From contig PLRX01000128.1 of assembly GCA_003164095.1 (NCBI GenBank), positions 56,875 through 120,874 of the forward strand: 64,000 nt of DNA, in the 5' to 3' direction. Made by a program: the position numbers and the translations under genes. Numbering within the stretch: position 1 is the first letter of the stretch; every line of letters begins with the position of its first letter. Of the stretch, positions 52,093 to 61,753 are shown piece by piece. The DNA is from Acidimicrobiaceae bacterium (GTDB lineage: Bacteria > Actinomycetota > Acidimicrobiia > Acidimicrobiales > RAAP-2). The notes under the pieces are model-generated. The model had not been told where the DNA came from and made no database searches. It saw only the letters and a list, made by a program, of their open reading frames with translations.

Positions 52093-55000
52093 ATGATGAC
52101 CGCGATGTCAGTACTGAGGAAGTACAGCCGGAAGGCAACGGTAACCAGGGCCATGCAGCGTCGCGGCGTCGGGTACTCCGACCTCGGTCAGACGGCGATC
52201 GTCGCCGTCCTGGCCCTCGTCCTGATCATCGGTGTGATCGGGGGGACGCTCGTCCTCACCGTCGTCCAGTCGACTCCTCTCCAGCAGACCGCATCCCTCG
52301 CCGACTACTCCAACCAGGCAGTCACGGCCGGCGAGAACGCCTACGTCACGGCGGTCAACGCCAACCCGGGCCTCGCCTACTGCAGCACCCAAACCGTCGG
52401 CACGGGCAAGTGCCTTGGCATCAACTACGGCGAGTGGACGCCCATCACCGGCACTGCCTCGACCGACACCGGTGCGGAGTACTACACGTACGGCAACCCG
52501 CAGCCGACGTTCGACCCGACGACGCACGAGCTCACCAACTTGGCGGTCGAGGTGGTCGGCGCGGCCAAGGACCCCCAGAGCTCCACCGGCTACATCTTCG
52601 CCCACAAGGTCCTCAACCTCGCGCCGAAGAACGGCTTCCTCTCCCACGTCTGGTGGTCCAACTATGAGTCCTACAGCCCGAACGGCGACTACTCGACCTG
52701 TGGCTACAACTGGAGTTCGGGCATCAACTACGACATCGACGGCAGCAATGCGAGCTGCAGCTCCCAGGTCTACTTCGGCCCCAACGACTACCTCTTCGGT
52801 CCGACGTTCACCAACGACTCCGTCTTCGTGAGTGGTGACGGGACGCAGGCGGGCTCGCCCTCGTTCGGCAATCCGAACGTCACTCCGCAGGTCGCGTCCT
52901 CAGTCGAGACCGCCGATCCGAATTGTCAGTTCGTCGACGACAACAACAGAGGCACCCAGAGCACGGACGGCATGAACAGTAACGGCACGGCCGCTGGCTA
53001 CTCCACCTGCGCCAACGCCTCCAAGGAGGTCTACCTCTTTGACCAGGCGAACAGCACGTACGGCAATCCGGTGGAGGCGCCGCCGTCCACCGACTCCCAG
53101 CTCGGGACCATCGCCAGCTACAACGGCTGCCTGTACTCCGGCCCGACACAGATCACCTTGAGCACCGATACATCGGGGGTCGGGCAGATGACGGTGGTCA
53201 GCCCCGACACCCCAGAGTCAGTCGTCAACGGCAACACACTCGACACCAACAACATCCTCACCAATACGAACAACTGCCCGAACAACGGCACCGCGCCGCT
53301 GCCTCTTAACGGTGTCGTCTTCGTCCAGAACGCCACCGCCGGCCAGGCCGTCACCGGAGCCAACCCGTTCGACGACTACGTGACCAACTCGGCCACCAAC
53401 CTGACGTCCTCCCCGGCGGCCCCGACGCCCAGCAACTCCGTGACGCTGACCGCCACCGTCACCTCCGCGGTCCAGCAGATCAGCAGCGGTGCCACCGTCG
53501 CCTTCAGCCAGACGACGAGCACCACGAGCTATTACCACACGACGACTTCGTCCGCCGTCATACCGGCCTGCTCGGCGGTCTCCAACTGGTCGGCCCCCGT
53601 GGCTGTCGGAAGCAATTGGCAGTCGACCGCGACCTGCACGACGACCGAGGCCAGCAACGGCACGGGTGCCTTCTCCGCCGCTTACAGCGGCGGCACCTAC
53701 GTGTCGGCGTCCCAGGGCAACCTCGGGCAGACCAACTCCTACTCCTCGACCGTCTCCTACGCCGCCAACTCGCAGACCACCGCCGGCGGCTGCACGGCCT
53801 GCTACTACGGCGAGACCGGCACACCGGACAGCGAGGGCGATGCCTTCGTCAACGGGAACCTCTCCGGCCAGCTCACCATCGGCACGGCCAATGACGTCAT
53901 CGTCGACGGCAACATCACCTACGAGGACTGCTCGGGACAGTGGGTCACCGGTCAGAGTGGCTCCAGTGCCCAGTCCGAAGGACTCTGCCCCTACGTCCCC
54001 GGTGGCACCAACGACTCCCTCGGCCTCATCGCCAATGAATACGTCGAGGTCAACCATCCGGTGACCTCGGGGAACTACGGCTCCGTACTTCCTGCATGCG
54101 CCGGGACCCCGGGCGCCCTCTGCGACCCCTCGGCCGGGACCGGCAACGTCTCGACCGGGACCGGTGGCATCACCATCGATGCCGCGATCCTCGCGCTCAC
54201 CCAGTCGTTCGTGGTCAACAACTACGGCACAGGTGGGGACGAAGGGCCCCTGTACGTGTACGGCTCGATCCAGCAGTTCGCCCGTGGTCCAGTGGGCACG
54301 TTCAGTGGGAACACGACGGCATCGGGCTACGTCAAGCACTACACGTGGGACCCGCTCCTCGATTTCCTGGCGCCTCCGAGCTACCTGGTGCCCACGACGC
54401 CATCGTGGGTCCTGACCTCCGTCACCGCCGACTCCAGCGCGGTGCCGACGACGTTCTGCCCGACCCTCCTGCCCGTCTACGGCTCCACGCAGTCGATCTC
54501 GCAGTACTGCGCCACGAACCCAGGCGCGCTCCCGGGCTACCCGAGCGTCACCGCTCCCGCGCCGCCGACGTCCGTGACCGCTACGGCGGGCATCGGGGGG
54601 TTCGCGACGGTCAGCTGGGTCGATCCCGCCAACCATGGATCGCCGATCATCCGGTACAACGTGAGCCCGATGCCGTCGTGCGGGACGTGCACTGGCACGA
54701 CGGTCACCGGTGCCACGGCCACGTCGGCGAGCATCGGCGGCCTCACCCCGGGGGTGAGCTATGTCTTCACGGTGACCGCCACCAATGGCAGCGGTACGAG
54801 CGACCCGTCATTGCCGTCCCCGTCGACGGCGACACCTGCCGTCCCCTATGCCCCGACCCAGGTGACCGCAGCCGGCAACGCCAACGACACGGTCACCGTC
54901 GGCTGGACCGACCCGGCATCACCCGGCTACCCGATCACCAAGTACACAGTCACACCGTCGCCGGCGTGCGGCAGCTGCACGGGCCTGGTCGTGACCAGTG

Positions 55001-58000
55001 CCACCGCTACCTCGACCACCATCTCCGGACTCAGCGTCGGTGGCACGTACACCTTCACCGTCACCGCCACGAACGCGGTTGGGACCGGCCCGTTGTCCCT
55101 GCCGTCCAACTCGGTGGTGGTGCCGACCACGCCGGGCGCACCTACCGGGGTGACCGCCACGTCGTTCGCCAACGGACAGTCCGTGGTTTCTTGGACCCCA
55201 CCCGGCTCGAACGGCGGTCTGCCGATCACCGGGTACAGAGTGACCTCTTCGTCAGGTATGACCTGCACGACCACCGGTAACACTTCGTGCACGGTGACCG
55301 GGCTCACCAACGGGATGTCGTATACCTTCACCGTGACGGCCACCAACGCCATCGGGACGGGTCCTGCTTCCGCTGCATCGGCCCCCGCCACGCCGGCGGC
55401 CTTGCCCGGCACCCCGACCATCGGCAGTGCCACGGCCAGCAACGGGTCGGCCATGGTGACGTTCAGCGCACCGGCAGCCAATGGTGGCGCCCCGGTTACC
55501 TCCTACACGGTGACCGCCACCGACACCACGACCACGGCCAACGGTGGCCAGACATCGACGGGGTCGGCCAGCCCCATCACCGTGACCGGGCTGACCAACG
55601 GGGACAGCTACACCTTCAAGGTCGCTGCGACCAACGGCGCCGGCACCGGCCCGTCGTCGGCTTCGTCGAACTCGGTCACCCCGATCGGCCCACCAGTGGC
55701 CCCGACCAACGTTGCCGCCACGTCGAACGCCAACACACAGTCGGTCGTCACGTGGGCGGCATCCGCGTCGACCGGCGGCTCGACAATCACCCACTACACC
55801 GTCACCTCGAATGGCGGTCAGACATGCACCACGGCCAACGGCACGACGACGACGTGCACCGTGACCGGTCTCACCAACGGGACCTCCTACACCTTCACCG
55901 TGACCGCCACGAACGCGGTCGGCACCAGCGCGGCCTCGGCTCCGTCGGCGCCAGCTATCCCGGCCACCGCCCCCGGGCCGCCCACCGGCGTCACCGCAGT
56001 GGGCGGGTACACCCAGGGCACCGTCTCCTGGACCGCGCCTGCCTCCAACGGCGGCGCTGCCATCACCGGGTACACCGTCATGTCGAGCCCAGGTGCCAAG
56101 ACCTGCACCACCAGCACCACGTCCTGCATCGTGACCGGACTGACCGACTTGACCAGCTACACCTTCACCGTGGTCGCCATCAACTCGGCGGGCACCAGTG
56201 CCTCCTCTGTGGCCTCCAATGCCGTCGTTCCGACGACCACCGTTCCCAATCCGCCCACAAATGTGACCGCCACGTCCTACGCCAACACACAGTCGGTCGT
56301 GAGCTGGACGGCACCTGCGTACACCGGTGGCGCCACGATCAACCAGTACATAGTCACTTCTAGTCCGGGTGCGAAGACCTGTACCACCGCCGCTACTTCG
56401 TGCACGGTAACCGGGCTCACCAACGGTGTTGCCTACACCTTCACGGTCACAGCAGCACACACGACCACGGCACCGACCGGGCCGTCTGCACCATCTGTTG
56501 CCTCAGCCTCTGCCACCCCGTCGACGGTGCCCCAGGCCCCCACTATCGGCTCGGCCAGCTACACCGCGGGCATCGCCTACGGCGCCAATCCGCAGGTGGC
56601 CGTCACGTGGACCGACCCCGCCAACAGCGGCGGCTCCGCCATCACCGGCTACACCGTGACCTCCAGCCCCGCGGGCGGGACCTGCACCGTCGCCGGTGCC
56701 ACGGCCACTGCCTGCACGATCACCAGCGGTCTGACCGCCGGCACGGCGTACACCTTCTCGGTCGTGGCCACCAATGGCTCCGGCACCAGCGCGGCCTCTG
56801 CCGCATCGGCCGCCATCGTCCCGGCGACGGTGCCCGGCACCCCGACGGCCGTCACGGCCACCTCCAACGTCAGCGGTCAGTCGGTGGTGTCCTGGACCGC
56901 ACCGGCATCGAATGGCGGACTGGCCATCACGGGGTACACCGTCACGTCGAGCGTCGGTCAGACCTGCACCACCACGGGCGCGACCACCTGCACGGTCACG
57001 GGCCTGACCAACGGCACGGCTTACACGTTCACGGTGACGGCCACCAGCCCCGCCGGCACCGGCGCCGCCTCGGCGGCCTCGAACCCGGCGACGCCCGGCG
57101 GGCCCCCGCAACCTCCGACCGGCGTCACGGCCACGACGGGGCAGAACGTTTCCTCGACGGTGTCATGGACCGCACCTACCGACAATGGCGGCTCGGTCAT
57201 CACCGGCTACACCGTCACCGCCAGCCCGGGCACAAGGACGTGCACCACCACAGGTGCCACCAGCTGCACCGTGACGGGCCTGACCAACGGCACCACGTAC
57301 ACATTCACAGTCACCGCCACCAACGCTGTCGGGACCAGCGCCGCCTCCGCCCCGTCGAACGCCATCACCCCGGCGAGCACGCCCGGTGCACCGACCGACG
57401 TCACCGCGACCAACGTGCCCGGTACTCCGTTCACCTCGACACCCCAGGTCATGGTCTCCTGGACAGCTCCGGTCGTGACCGGAGGCTCGGCCATCACGAG
57501 CTACACCGTGACGTCCAGCGGTGGTCACCCCTGTACGACCGGCAACGGGAACACGACCACGTGCACCTTCCTCGGTCTGACCGCCGGCACGAACTACACC
57601 TTCACCGTGATGGCCACCAACGTCGTTGGCACCGGACCGGCCTCTGCCCCGGTGAGCGCGACCGCGTCGACCGTCCCGGGCGCCCCGACCGGGGTGACGG
57701 CGACGTCGTTCGCCAACGCCCAGTCGGTGGTCACCTGGACGGCACCGGCCAGCAACGGCGGCTCATCCATCACCGGCTACACCGTGACCTCGAGCGGCGG
57801 TCAGACCTGCACCTCGACGTCGACGGCCCCGGCCACACCGGCCACGACCTGCACCGTGACGGGTCTCACCAACGGCACCGCCTACACCTTCACGGTGACG
57901 GCCACCAACGTGAACGGGACCGGGCCGGCCTCGGCCGCCTCGGCATCGGCCACACCGGCCACCACGCCGGGCGCCCCGACCGGGGTGGCGGGCACGTCCA

Positions 58001-59472
58001 ACGCCAACGCCCAGTCGGTGGTCACCTGGACGGCACCGGCCAGCAACGGCGGCTCGTCCATCACCGGCTACACCGTGACCTCGAGCGGCGGCCAGACCTG
58101 CTCCTCGACATCGACGGCCCCGGCCACACCGGCCACGACCTGCACCGTGACGGGCCTCACCAACGGCACCGCCTACACCTTCACGGTGACGGCCACCAAC
58201 GCCGCAGGCACGAGCTCGGCGTCGGCCGCCTCAGGCACGGCCACACCGGCCACCACGCCGGGCGCCCCGACCGGGGTGGCGGCGACGTCGTTCGCCAACG
58301 CCCAGTCGGTGGTCACCTGGACGGCACCGTCCACCGGCGGTGCGGTGATCACCGGCTACACCGTGACCTCGAGCGGCGGCCAGACCTGCACCTCGACGTC
58401 GACGGCCCCGGCCACACCGGCCACGACCTGCACCGTGACGGGTCTCACCAACGGCACCGCCTACACCTTCACGGTGACGGCCACCAACGTGGTCGGCACC
58501 GGCTCGGCGTCGGCCGCCTCGGCATCGGCCACACCGGCAACCGTTCCCGGAGCACCGACCACACCGACCGCAGCGGCCGCCGACCAATCGGCCGTCGTCT
58601 CCTGGACGGCACCCGCCTCGAACGGCGGCGCTGCCATCAGCACCTACACGGTCACGTCGACCCCGGGCAGCTTCACCTGCTCGTCCGCTACGTCCCCGTG
58701 CACGGTCACCGGCCTGACGGCAAACACGTCGTACACGTTCACGGTGAAGGCGACCAACGCCGCCGGCACCGGCGCTGCTTCGGTTGCGACCACTGGGGTC
58801 ACCCCGACGCCGACGCCGACGCTGGTCGAGCAGGTCTCCACGGCCGGCACCTCGAGCGGGACGGGCAACACGCTGACGACCGCCGCACTGGGCAGCAACA
58901 CCACGGTGGGCGACGTCATGATCGCCACTATCGGTACCGACTACACGGGCTCTGCAACAGTCACCGGACTCTCTGGGGGCGGCGTCTCCACCTGGACCAA
59001 GGTCTACGCCAAGACGGGCACCGGCGGAGGCACCGGCGACATCGAGGTCTGGTATGGCTACGTCACCTCCGCTGCGACAACCGGGGTCAAGGCCACCACC
59101 AGCTCGTCGAGCTTGGTCATCCGGCTCCTCAACGCTTCGGAATGGTCGGGTCTGGCTGCTTCGAGTCCAGTGGACACCAGCGCTACCGGCACCGGCTCGT
59201 CCCTGAGCTTCACGGCCGGCCCGATCACCACCACGCAGGCCGGCGACCTGGTGATCAGCGACGCATGGACGGCCAACACGTCGGGCACGTCGGTGCAGAA
59301 CTCGACCACCTCCGGCTACACGGCCCTCAGCCAGACGGCGATCACCACCAAGTACCAGGGCTGGGCCGCCTACCAGGTCGTTGGTGCCACCGGTGGGTAC
59401 TCGGCCGGATGGACCGAGGCTGGCTCGACTGCCGCCAACTACGCCACCGGTATCGTGGCCTTCAAGGCCTGA
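52093..59472 (+). CDS. Giant PilX-like protein with 15 fibronectin type III-like repeats and a C-terminal unassigned beta-rich domain
   Basis: N-terminal DLGQTAIVAVLALVLIIGVIGGTLVLTVV helix; YGSIQQFARGPVGTFSGNTTASGYVKHYTWDPLLDFLAPPSYLVP as in actinobacterial PilX-type proteins; then PxAPTxVTA...WTAPxxNGGxxITxYTVTSS...CTVTGLTNGTxYTFTVTATNxxGTG repeats. Confidence 0.88.
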   Translation: MMTAMSVLRKYSRKATVTRAMQRRGVGYSDLGQTAIVAVLALVLIIGVIGGTLVLTVVQSTPLQQTASLADYSNQAVTAGENAYVTAVNANPGLAYCSTQTVGTGKCLGINYGEWTPITGTASTDTGAEYYTYGNPQPTFDPTTHELTNLAVEVVGAAKDPQSSTGYIFAHKVLNLAPKNGFLSHVWWSNYESYSPNGDYSTCGYNWSSGINYDIDGSNASCSSQVYFGPNDYLFGPTFTNDSVFVSGDGTQAGSPSFGNPNVTPQVASSVETADPNCQFVDDNNRGTQSTDGMNSNGTAAGYSTCANASKEVYLFDQANSTYGNPVEAPPSTDSQLGTIASYNGCLYSGPTQITLSTDTSGVGQMTVVSPDTPESVVNGNTLDTNNILTNTNNCPNNGTAPLPLNGVVFVQNATAGQAVTGANPFDDYVTNSATNLTSSPAAPTPSNSVTLTATVTSAVQQISSGATVAFSQTTSTTSYYHTTTSSAVIPACSAVSNWSAPVAVGSNWQSTATCTTTEASNGTGAFSAAYSGGTYVSASQGNLGQTNSYSSTVSYAANSQTTAGGCTACYYGETGTPDSEGDAFVNGNLSGQLTIGTANDVIVDGNITYEDCSGQWVTGQSGSSAQSEGLCPYVPGGTNDSLGLIANEYVEVNHPVTSGNYGSVLPACAGTPGALCDPSAGTGNVSTGTGGITIDAAILALTQSFVVNNYGTGGDEGPLYVYGSIQQFARGPVGTFSGNTTASGYVKHYTWDPLLDFLAPPSYLVPTTPSWVLTSVTADSSAVPTTFCPTLLPVYGSTQSISQYCATNPGALPGYPSVTAPAPPTSVTATAGIGGFATVSWVDPANHGSPIIRYNVSPMPSCGTCTGTTVTGATATSASIGGLTPGVSYVFTVTATNGSGTSDPSLPSPSTATPAVPYAPTQVTAAGNANDTVTVGWTDPASPGYPITKYTVTPSPACGSCTGLVVTSATATSTTISGLSVGGTYTFTVTATNAVGTGPLSLPSNSVVVPTTPGAPTGVTATSFANGQSVVSWTPPGSNGGLPITGYRVTSSSGMTCTTTGNTSCTVTGLTNGMSYTFTVTATNAIGTGPASAASAPATPAALPGTPTIGSATASNGSAMVTFSAPAANGGAPVTSYTVTATDTTTTANGGQTSTGSASPITVTGLTNGDSYTFKVAATNGAGTGPSSASSNSVTPIGPPVAPTNVAATSNANTQSVVTWAASASTGGSTITHYTVTSNGGQTCTTANGTTTTCTVTGLTNGTSYTFTVTATNAVGTSAASAPSAPAIPATAPGPPTGVTAVGGYTQGTVSWTAPASNGGAAITGYTVMSSPGAKTCTTSTTSCIVTGLTDLTSYTFTVVAINSAGTSASSVASNAVVPTTTVPNPPTNVTATSYANTQSVVSWTAPAYTGGATINQYIVTSSPGAKTCTTAATSCTVTGLTNGVAYTFTVTAAHTTTAPTGPSAPSVASASATPSTVPQAPTIGSASYTAGIAYGANPQVAVTWTDPANSGGSAITGYTVTSSPAGGTCTVAGATATACTITSGLTAGTAYTFSVVATNGSGTSAASAASAAIVPATVPGTPTAVTATSNVSGQSVVSWTAPASNGGLAITGYTVTSSVGQTCTTTGATTCTVTGLTNGTAYTFTVTATSPAGTGAASAASNPATPGGPPQPPTGVTATTGQNVSSTVSWTAPTDNGGSVITGYTVTASPGTRTCTTTGATSCTVTGLTNGTTYTFTVTATNAVGTSAASAPSNAITPASTPGAPTDVTATNVPGTPFTSTPQVMVSWTAPVVTGGSAITSYTVTSSGGHPCTTGNGNTTTCTFLGLTAGTNYTFTVMATNVVGTGPASAPVSATASTVPGAPTGVTATSFANAQSVVTWTAPASNGGSSITGYTVTSSGGQTCTSTSTAPATPATTCTVTGLTNGTAYTFTVTATNVNGTGPASAASASATPATTPGAPTGVAGTSNANAQSVVTWTAPASNGGSSITGYTVTSSGGQTCSSTSTAPATPATTCTVTGLTNGTAYTFTVTATNAAGTSSASAASGTATPATTPGAPTGVAATSFANAQSVVTWTAPSTGGAVITGYTVTSSGGQTCTSTSTAPATPATTCTVTGLTNGTAYTFTVTATNVVGTGSASAASASATPATVPGAPTTPTAAAADQSAVVSWTAPASNGGAAISTYTVTSTPGSFTCSSATSPCTVTGLTANTSYTFTVKATNAAGTGAASVATTGVTPTPTPTLVEQVSTAGTSSGTGNTLTTAALGSNTTVGDVMIATIGTDYTGSATVTGLSGGGVSTWTKVYAKTGTGGGTGDIEVWYGYVTSAATTGVKATTSSSSLVIRLLNASEWSGLAASSPVDTSATGTGSSLSFTAGPITTTQAGDLVISDAWTANTSGTSVQNSTTSGYTALSQTAITTKYQGWAAYQVVGATGGYSAGWTEAGSTAANYATGIVAFKA
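54545..58810 (+). repeat. Array of 15 FnIII-like coding repeats, about 280-290 bp each
   Basis: Counted from the translation by the recurring (A/G/N)xPTxVTA start and TFTVTATNxxGT end motifs. Confidence 0.9.
57670..58560 (+). repeat. Three near-identical tandem FnIII units at DNA level (291-bp period)
   Basis: gcgccccgaccggggtg...gcccagtcggtggtcacctggacggcacc recurs at a 291-bp spacing (57670, 57961, 58252). Confidence 0.9.
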
Positions 59473-59517
59473 CCCTCTGGCTCCGCAACGCCCCTCACAG
59501 CACCCCCTCGCCGCAGT

Positions 59518-59545
59518 GGTCCGGCCGGTTACGACCGGCCGGACC
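59518..59545. terminator. Strong terminator-like hairpin after the pilin operon
   Basis: ggtccggccggt-tacg-accggccggacc: perfect 12-bp stem with 4-nt UACG loop, 46 nt after the stop codon. Confidence 0.75.
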
Positions 59546-59588
59546 CTCGGTCGGGGACCCCGCAACGGACCGCTAGCCTTGTACGACC

Positions 59589-61424
59589 ATGCCTACCCAG
59601 ACCCGTGACGACATCCGCAACGTGGCCATCGTGGCCCACGTCGACCACGGGAAGACCACCCTGGTGGACGCCATGCTGTGGCAGTCGGGGGCGTTCCGGG
59701 ACAATCAGGCCGTCAACGAGCGGGTCATGGACTCCGGTGACCTGGAGCGCGAAAAGGGCATCACCATCCTCGCCAAGAACACCGCCGTGCTCCACGGCGG
59801 GGTCAAGATCAACATCATCGACACCCCCGGCCACGCCGACTTCGGTGGCGAGGTCGAGCGTGGCCTGACCATGGTCGACGGCGTGCTCCTCCTGGTCGAT
59901 GCCTCGGAGGGTCCCCTCCCCCAGACCCGGTTCGTGCTCCGCAAGGCCCTCCAGGCCCGCCTGCCGGTCGTCCTGGTGGTCAACAAGGTAGACCGTCCCG
60001 ACGCCCGCATCGCCGAGGTCGTGCACGAGGTCGAGGAGCTGTTCCTGGACCTCGACGCCGACGAGGACCAGATCGACTTCCCGATCCTGTACGCCTGCGC
60101 CCGGGCCGGCTGGGCAGCGACCGAGCAGGGCGTCGAGGGCACCGATCTCGAGCCCCTGTTCCAGGCCATCCTGGACCGCATCCCGGCCCCCCACTACGAG
60201 GAGGGCGCACCGCTCCAGGCCATCGTGTCCAATCTCGACGCCTCCCCGTACCTGGGCCGACTGGCCGTGTGCCGCGTCCACAACGGGACGCTGAAGAAGG
60301 GCGCCACGGTGGCGTGGTGCAAGCTCGACGGCACCATCGAGCGGACCAAGATCACCGACCTGTTCATCACGGACGCCCTCGACCGCGTCGAGTGCGAGGA
60401 GGCGGGTCCGGGCGAGATCGCGGCCGTGGCCGGCATGGCCGAGATCACCATCGGCGAGACGCTCGCCGATGCCGAGGACCCGCGCCCGCTGCCCGTGATC
60501 ACGGTGGACGAGCCAAGCCTGGCCATGACGATCGGCATCAACACGTCGCCCCTGGCCGGTGCCGACGGCAACAAGCTCACCGCCCGCCAGGTCTTCGGCC
60601 GGCTCGAGTCCGAGCTGATCGGCAACGTGTCGCTCCGGGTCAACCCCACCGAGCGCCCGGACACGTGGGAGGTCCAGGGTCGAGGTGAGCTCCAGCTGGC
60701 CGTGCTGGTCGAGACCATGCGGCGCGAGGGTTTCGAGCTGACCGTGGGCAAGCCCCAGGTCGTCACCCGCGAGATCGACGGCAAGCTGCACGAGCCGATG
60801 GAGCGGGTCGCCATCGACGTGCCCGACGACTACCTGGGTGTGGTCACCCAGCTGATGGCGCTCCGCAAGGGGACCCTCGTCGAGATGGTGAACCACGGCA
60901 CCGGGTGGGTCCGGATGGACTACCGGATCCCGGCCCGTGGCCTGGTCGGCTTCCGCACCGAGTTCATGACCGAGACCCGCGGCACAGGCATGCTCCACCA
61001 TGTGTTCGACGGCTGGGAGCCGTGGCACGGCGAGCTGAAGACGAAGCGCAACGGCTCGATGGTGGCCGACCGGCGCGGCATGACCACCGGCTACAGCCTG
61101 ATGAGCCTCCAGGAGCGCGGCATGCTCCTCGTCGGCCCGGTCACCGAGGTCTACGAGGGCATGGTCATGGGAGAGAACGCCCGCGACGAAGAGATGGACG
61201 TCAATCCCACCAAGGAGAAGAAGCAGACCAACATCCGGTCCGCCTCCGCCGACGAGGCGATCCGCCTGACGCCGCCGCTGCTGCTCTCGCTCGAGCAGGC
61301 CCTCGAGTTCATCGCCGACGACGAGTGCGTGGAGGTGACCCCGAAGGCGGTCCGCCTCCGTAAGGTCATCCTCGACCAGACGACCCGCGGTCGTCTGCGC
61401 AGCCGGGCTCGCAAATCGAACTGA
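59589..61424 (+). CDS. typA: Translational GTPase TypA/BipA
   Basis: 611 aa; IVAHVDHGKTTLVDAMLWQSG, DTPGHADFGGEVERGL, VVNKVDRPDAR. Confidence 0.98.
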   Translation: MPTQTRDDIRNVAIVAHVDHGKTTLVDAMLWQSGAFRDNQAVNERVMDSGDLEREKGITILAKNTAVLHGGVKINIIDTPGHADFGGEVERGLTMVDGVLLLVDASEGPLPQTRFVLRKALQARLPVVLVVNKVDRPDARIAEVVHEVEELFLDLDADEDQIDFPILYACARAGWAATEQGVEGTDLEPLFQAILDRIPAPHYEEGAPLQAIVSNLDASPYLGRLAVCRVHNGTLKKGATVAWCKLDGTIERTKITDLFITDALDRVECEEAGPGEIAAVAGMAEITIGETLADAEDPRPLPVITVDEPSLAMTIGINTSPLAGADGNKLTARQVFGRLESELIGNVSLRVNPTERPDTWEVQGRGELQLAVLVETMRREGFELTVGKPQVVTREIDGKLHEPMERVAIDVPDDYLGVVTQLMALRKGTLVEMVNHGTGWVRMDYRIPARGLVGFRTEFMTETRGTGMLHHVFDGWEPWHGELKTKRNGSMVADRRGMTTGYSLMSLQERGMLLVGPVTEVYEGMVMGENARDEEMDVNPTKEKKQTNIRSASADEAIRLTPPLLLSLEQALEFIADDECVEVTPKAVRLRKVILDQTTRGRLRSRARKSN

Positions 61425-61491
61425 GGTCCCTCCAGGACCCCGCAGCACCGTCCTGAGGGCTCCGGACGTCCCCTACCGGGGAAACTTTTCC

Positions 61492-61521
61492 GTCCCGGTG
61501 TTCCCGGCGTCACACCGGGAC
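61492..61521. terminator. Hairpin between the convergent typA and tRNA-Gln genes
   Basis: gtcccggtgt-10 nt-acaccgggac perfect 10-bp inverted repeat directly 3' of the minus-strand tRNA. Confidence 0.5.
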
Positions 61522-61526
61522 GAGGG

Positions 61527-61599
61527 CTCCGAGGGGAGGGCTCGAACCTCCAACATCCGGCTCCAAAGGCCGGCGTTCTGCCAATTGAACTACCTCGGA
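61527..61599 (-). tRNA. tRNA-Gln (anticodon TTG)
   Basis: TCCGAGG-TA-GTTC-AATTGGCA-GAAC-G-CCGGC-CTTTGGA-GCCGG-ATGTT-GGAGG-TTCGAGC-CCTCC-CCTCGGA-G. Confidence 0.95.
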
Positions 61600-61753
61600 C
61601 CGGACCGGTGCGGGTGACCGGCAGCGTGTTCGCTCCCCCGCCGGCGTCCCGCCCAGGCTAGTACCGGTGCCGATGGGCTCCCGGCCCTCATCGGGACCGG
61701 CCGGAGGCACCTGCCACGAGTCCCCGGCACGGCCCCGGTAGGCTGCCGACCCG

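Noticed and set aside
54545-58810. Regular repeats considered as a CRISPR array
   Set aside because: Units are ~290 bp, in frame and translate as FnIII domains; no short repeats with unique spacers.
56400-59576. 1058-aa plus-strand ORF in another frame over the FnIII array
   Set aside because: Out-of-frame reading of repetitive DNA (HRDGPDQRHRLHLHGDGHQ repeats); the periodicity is inherited from the real FnIII frame.
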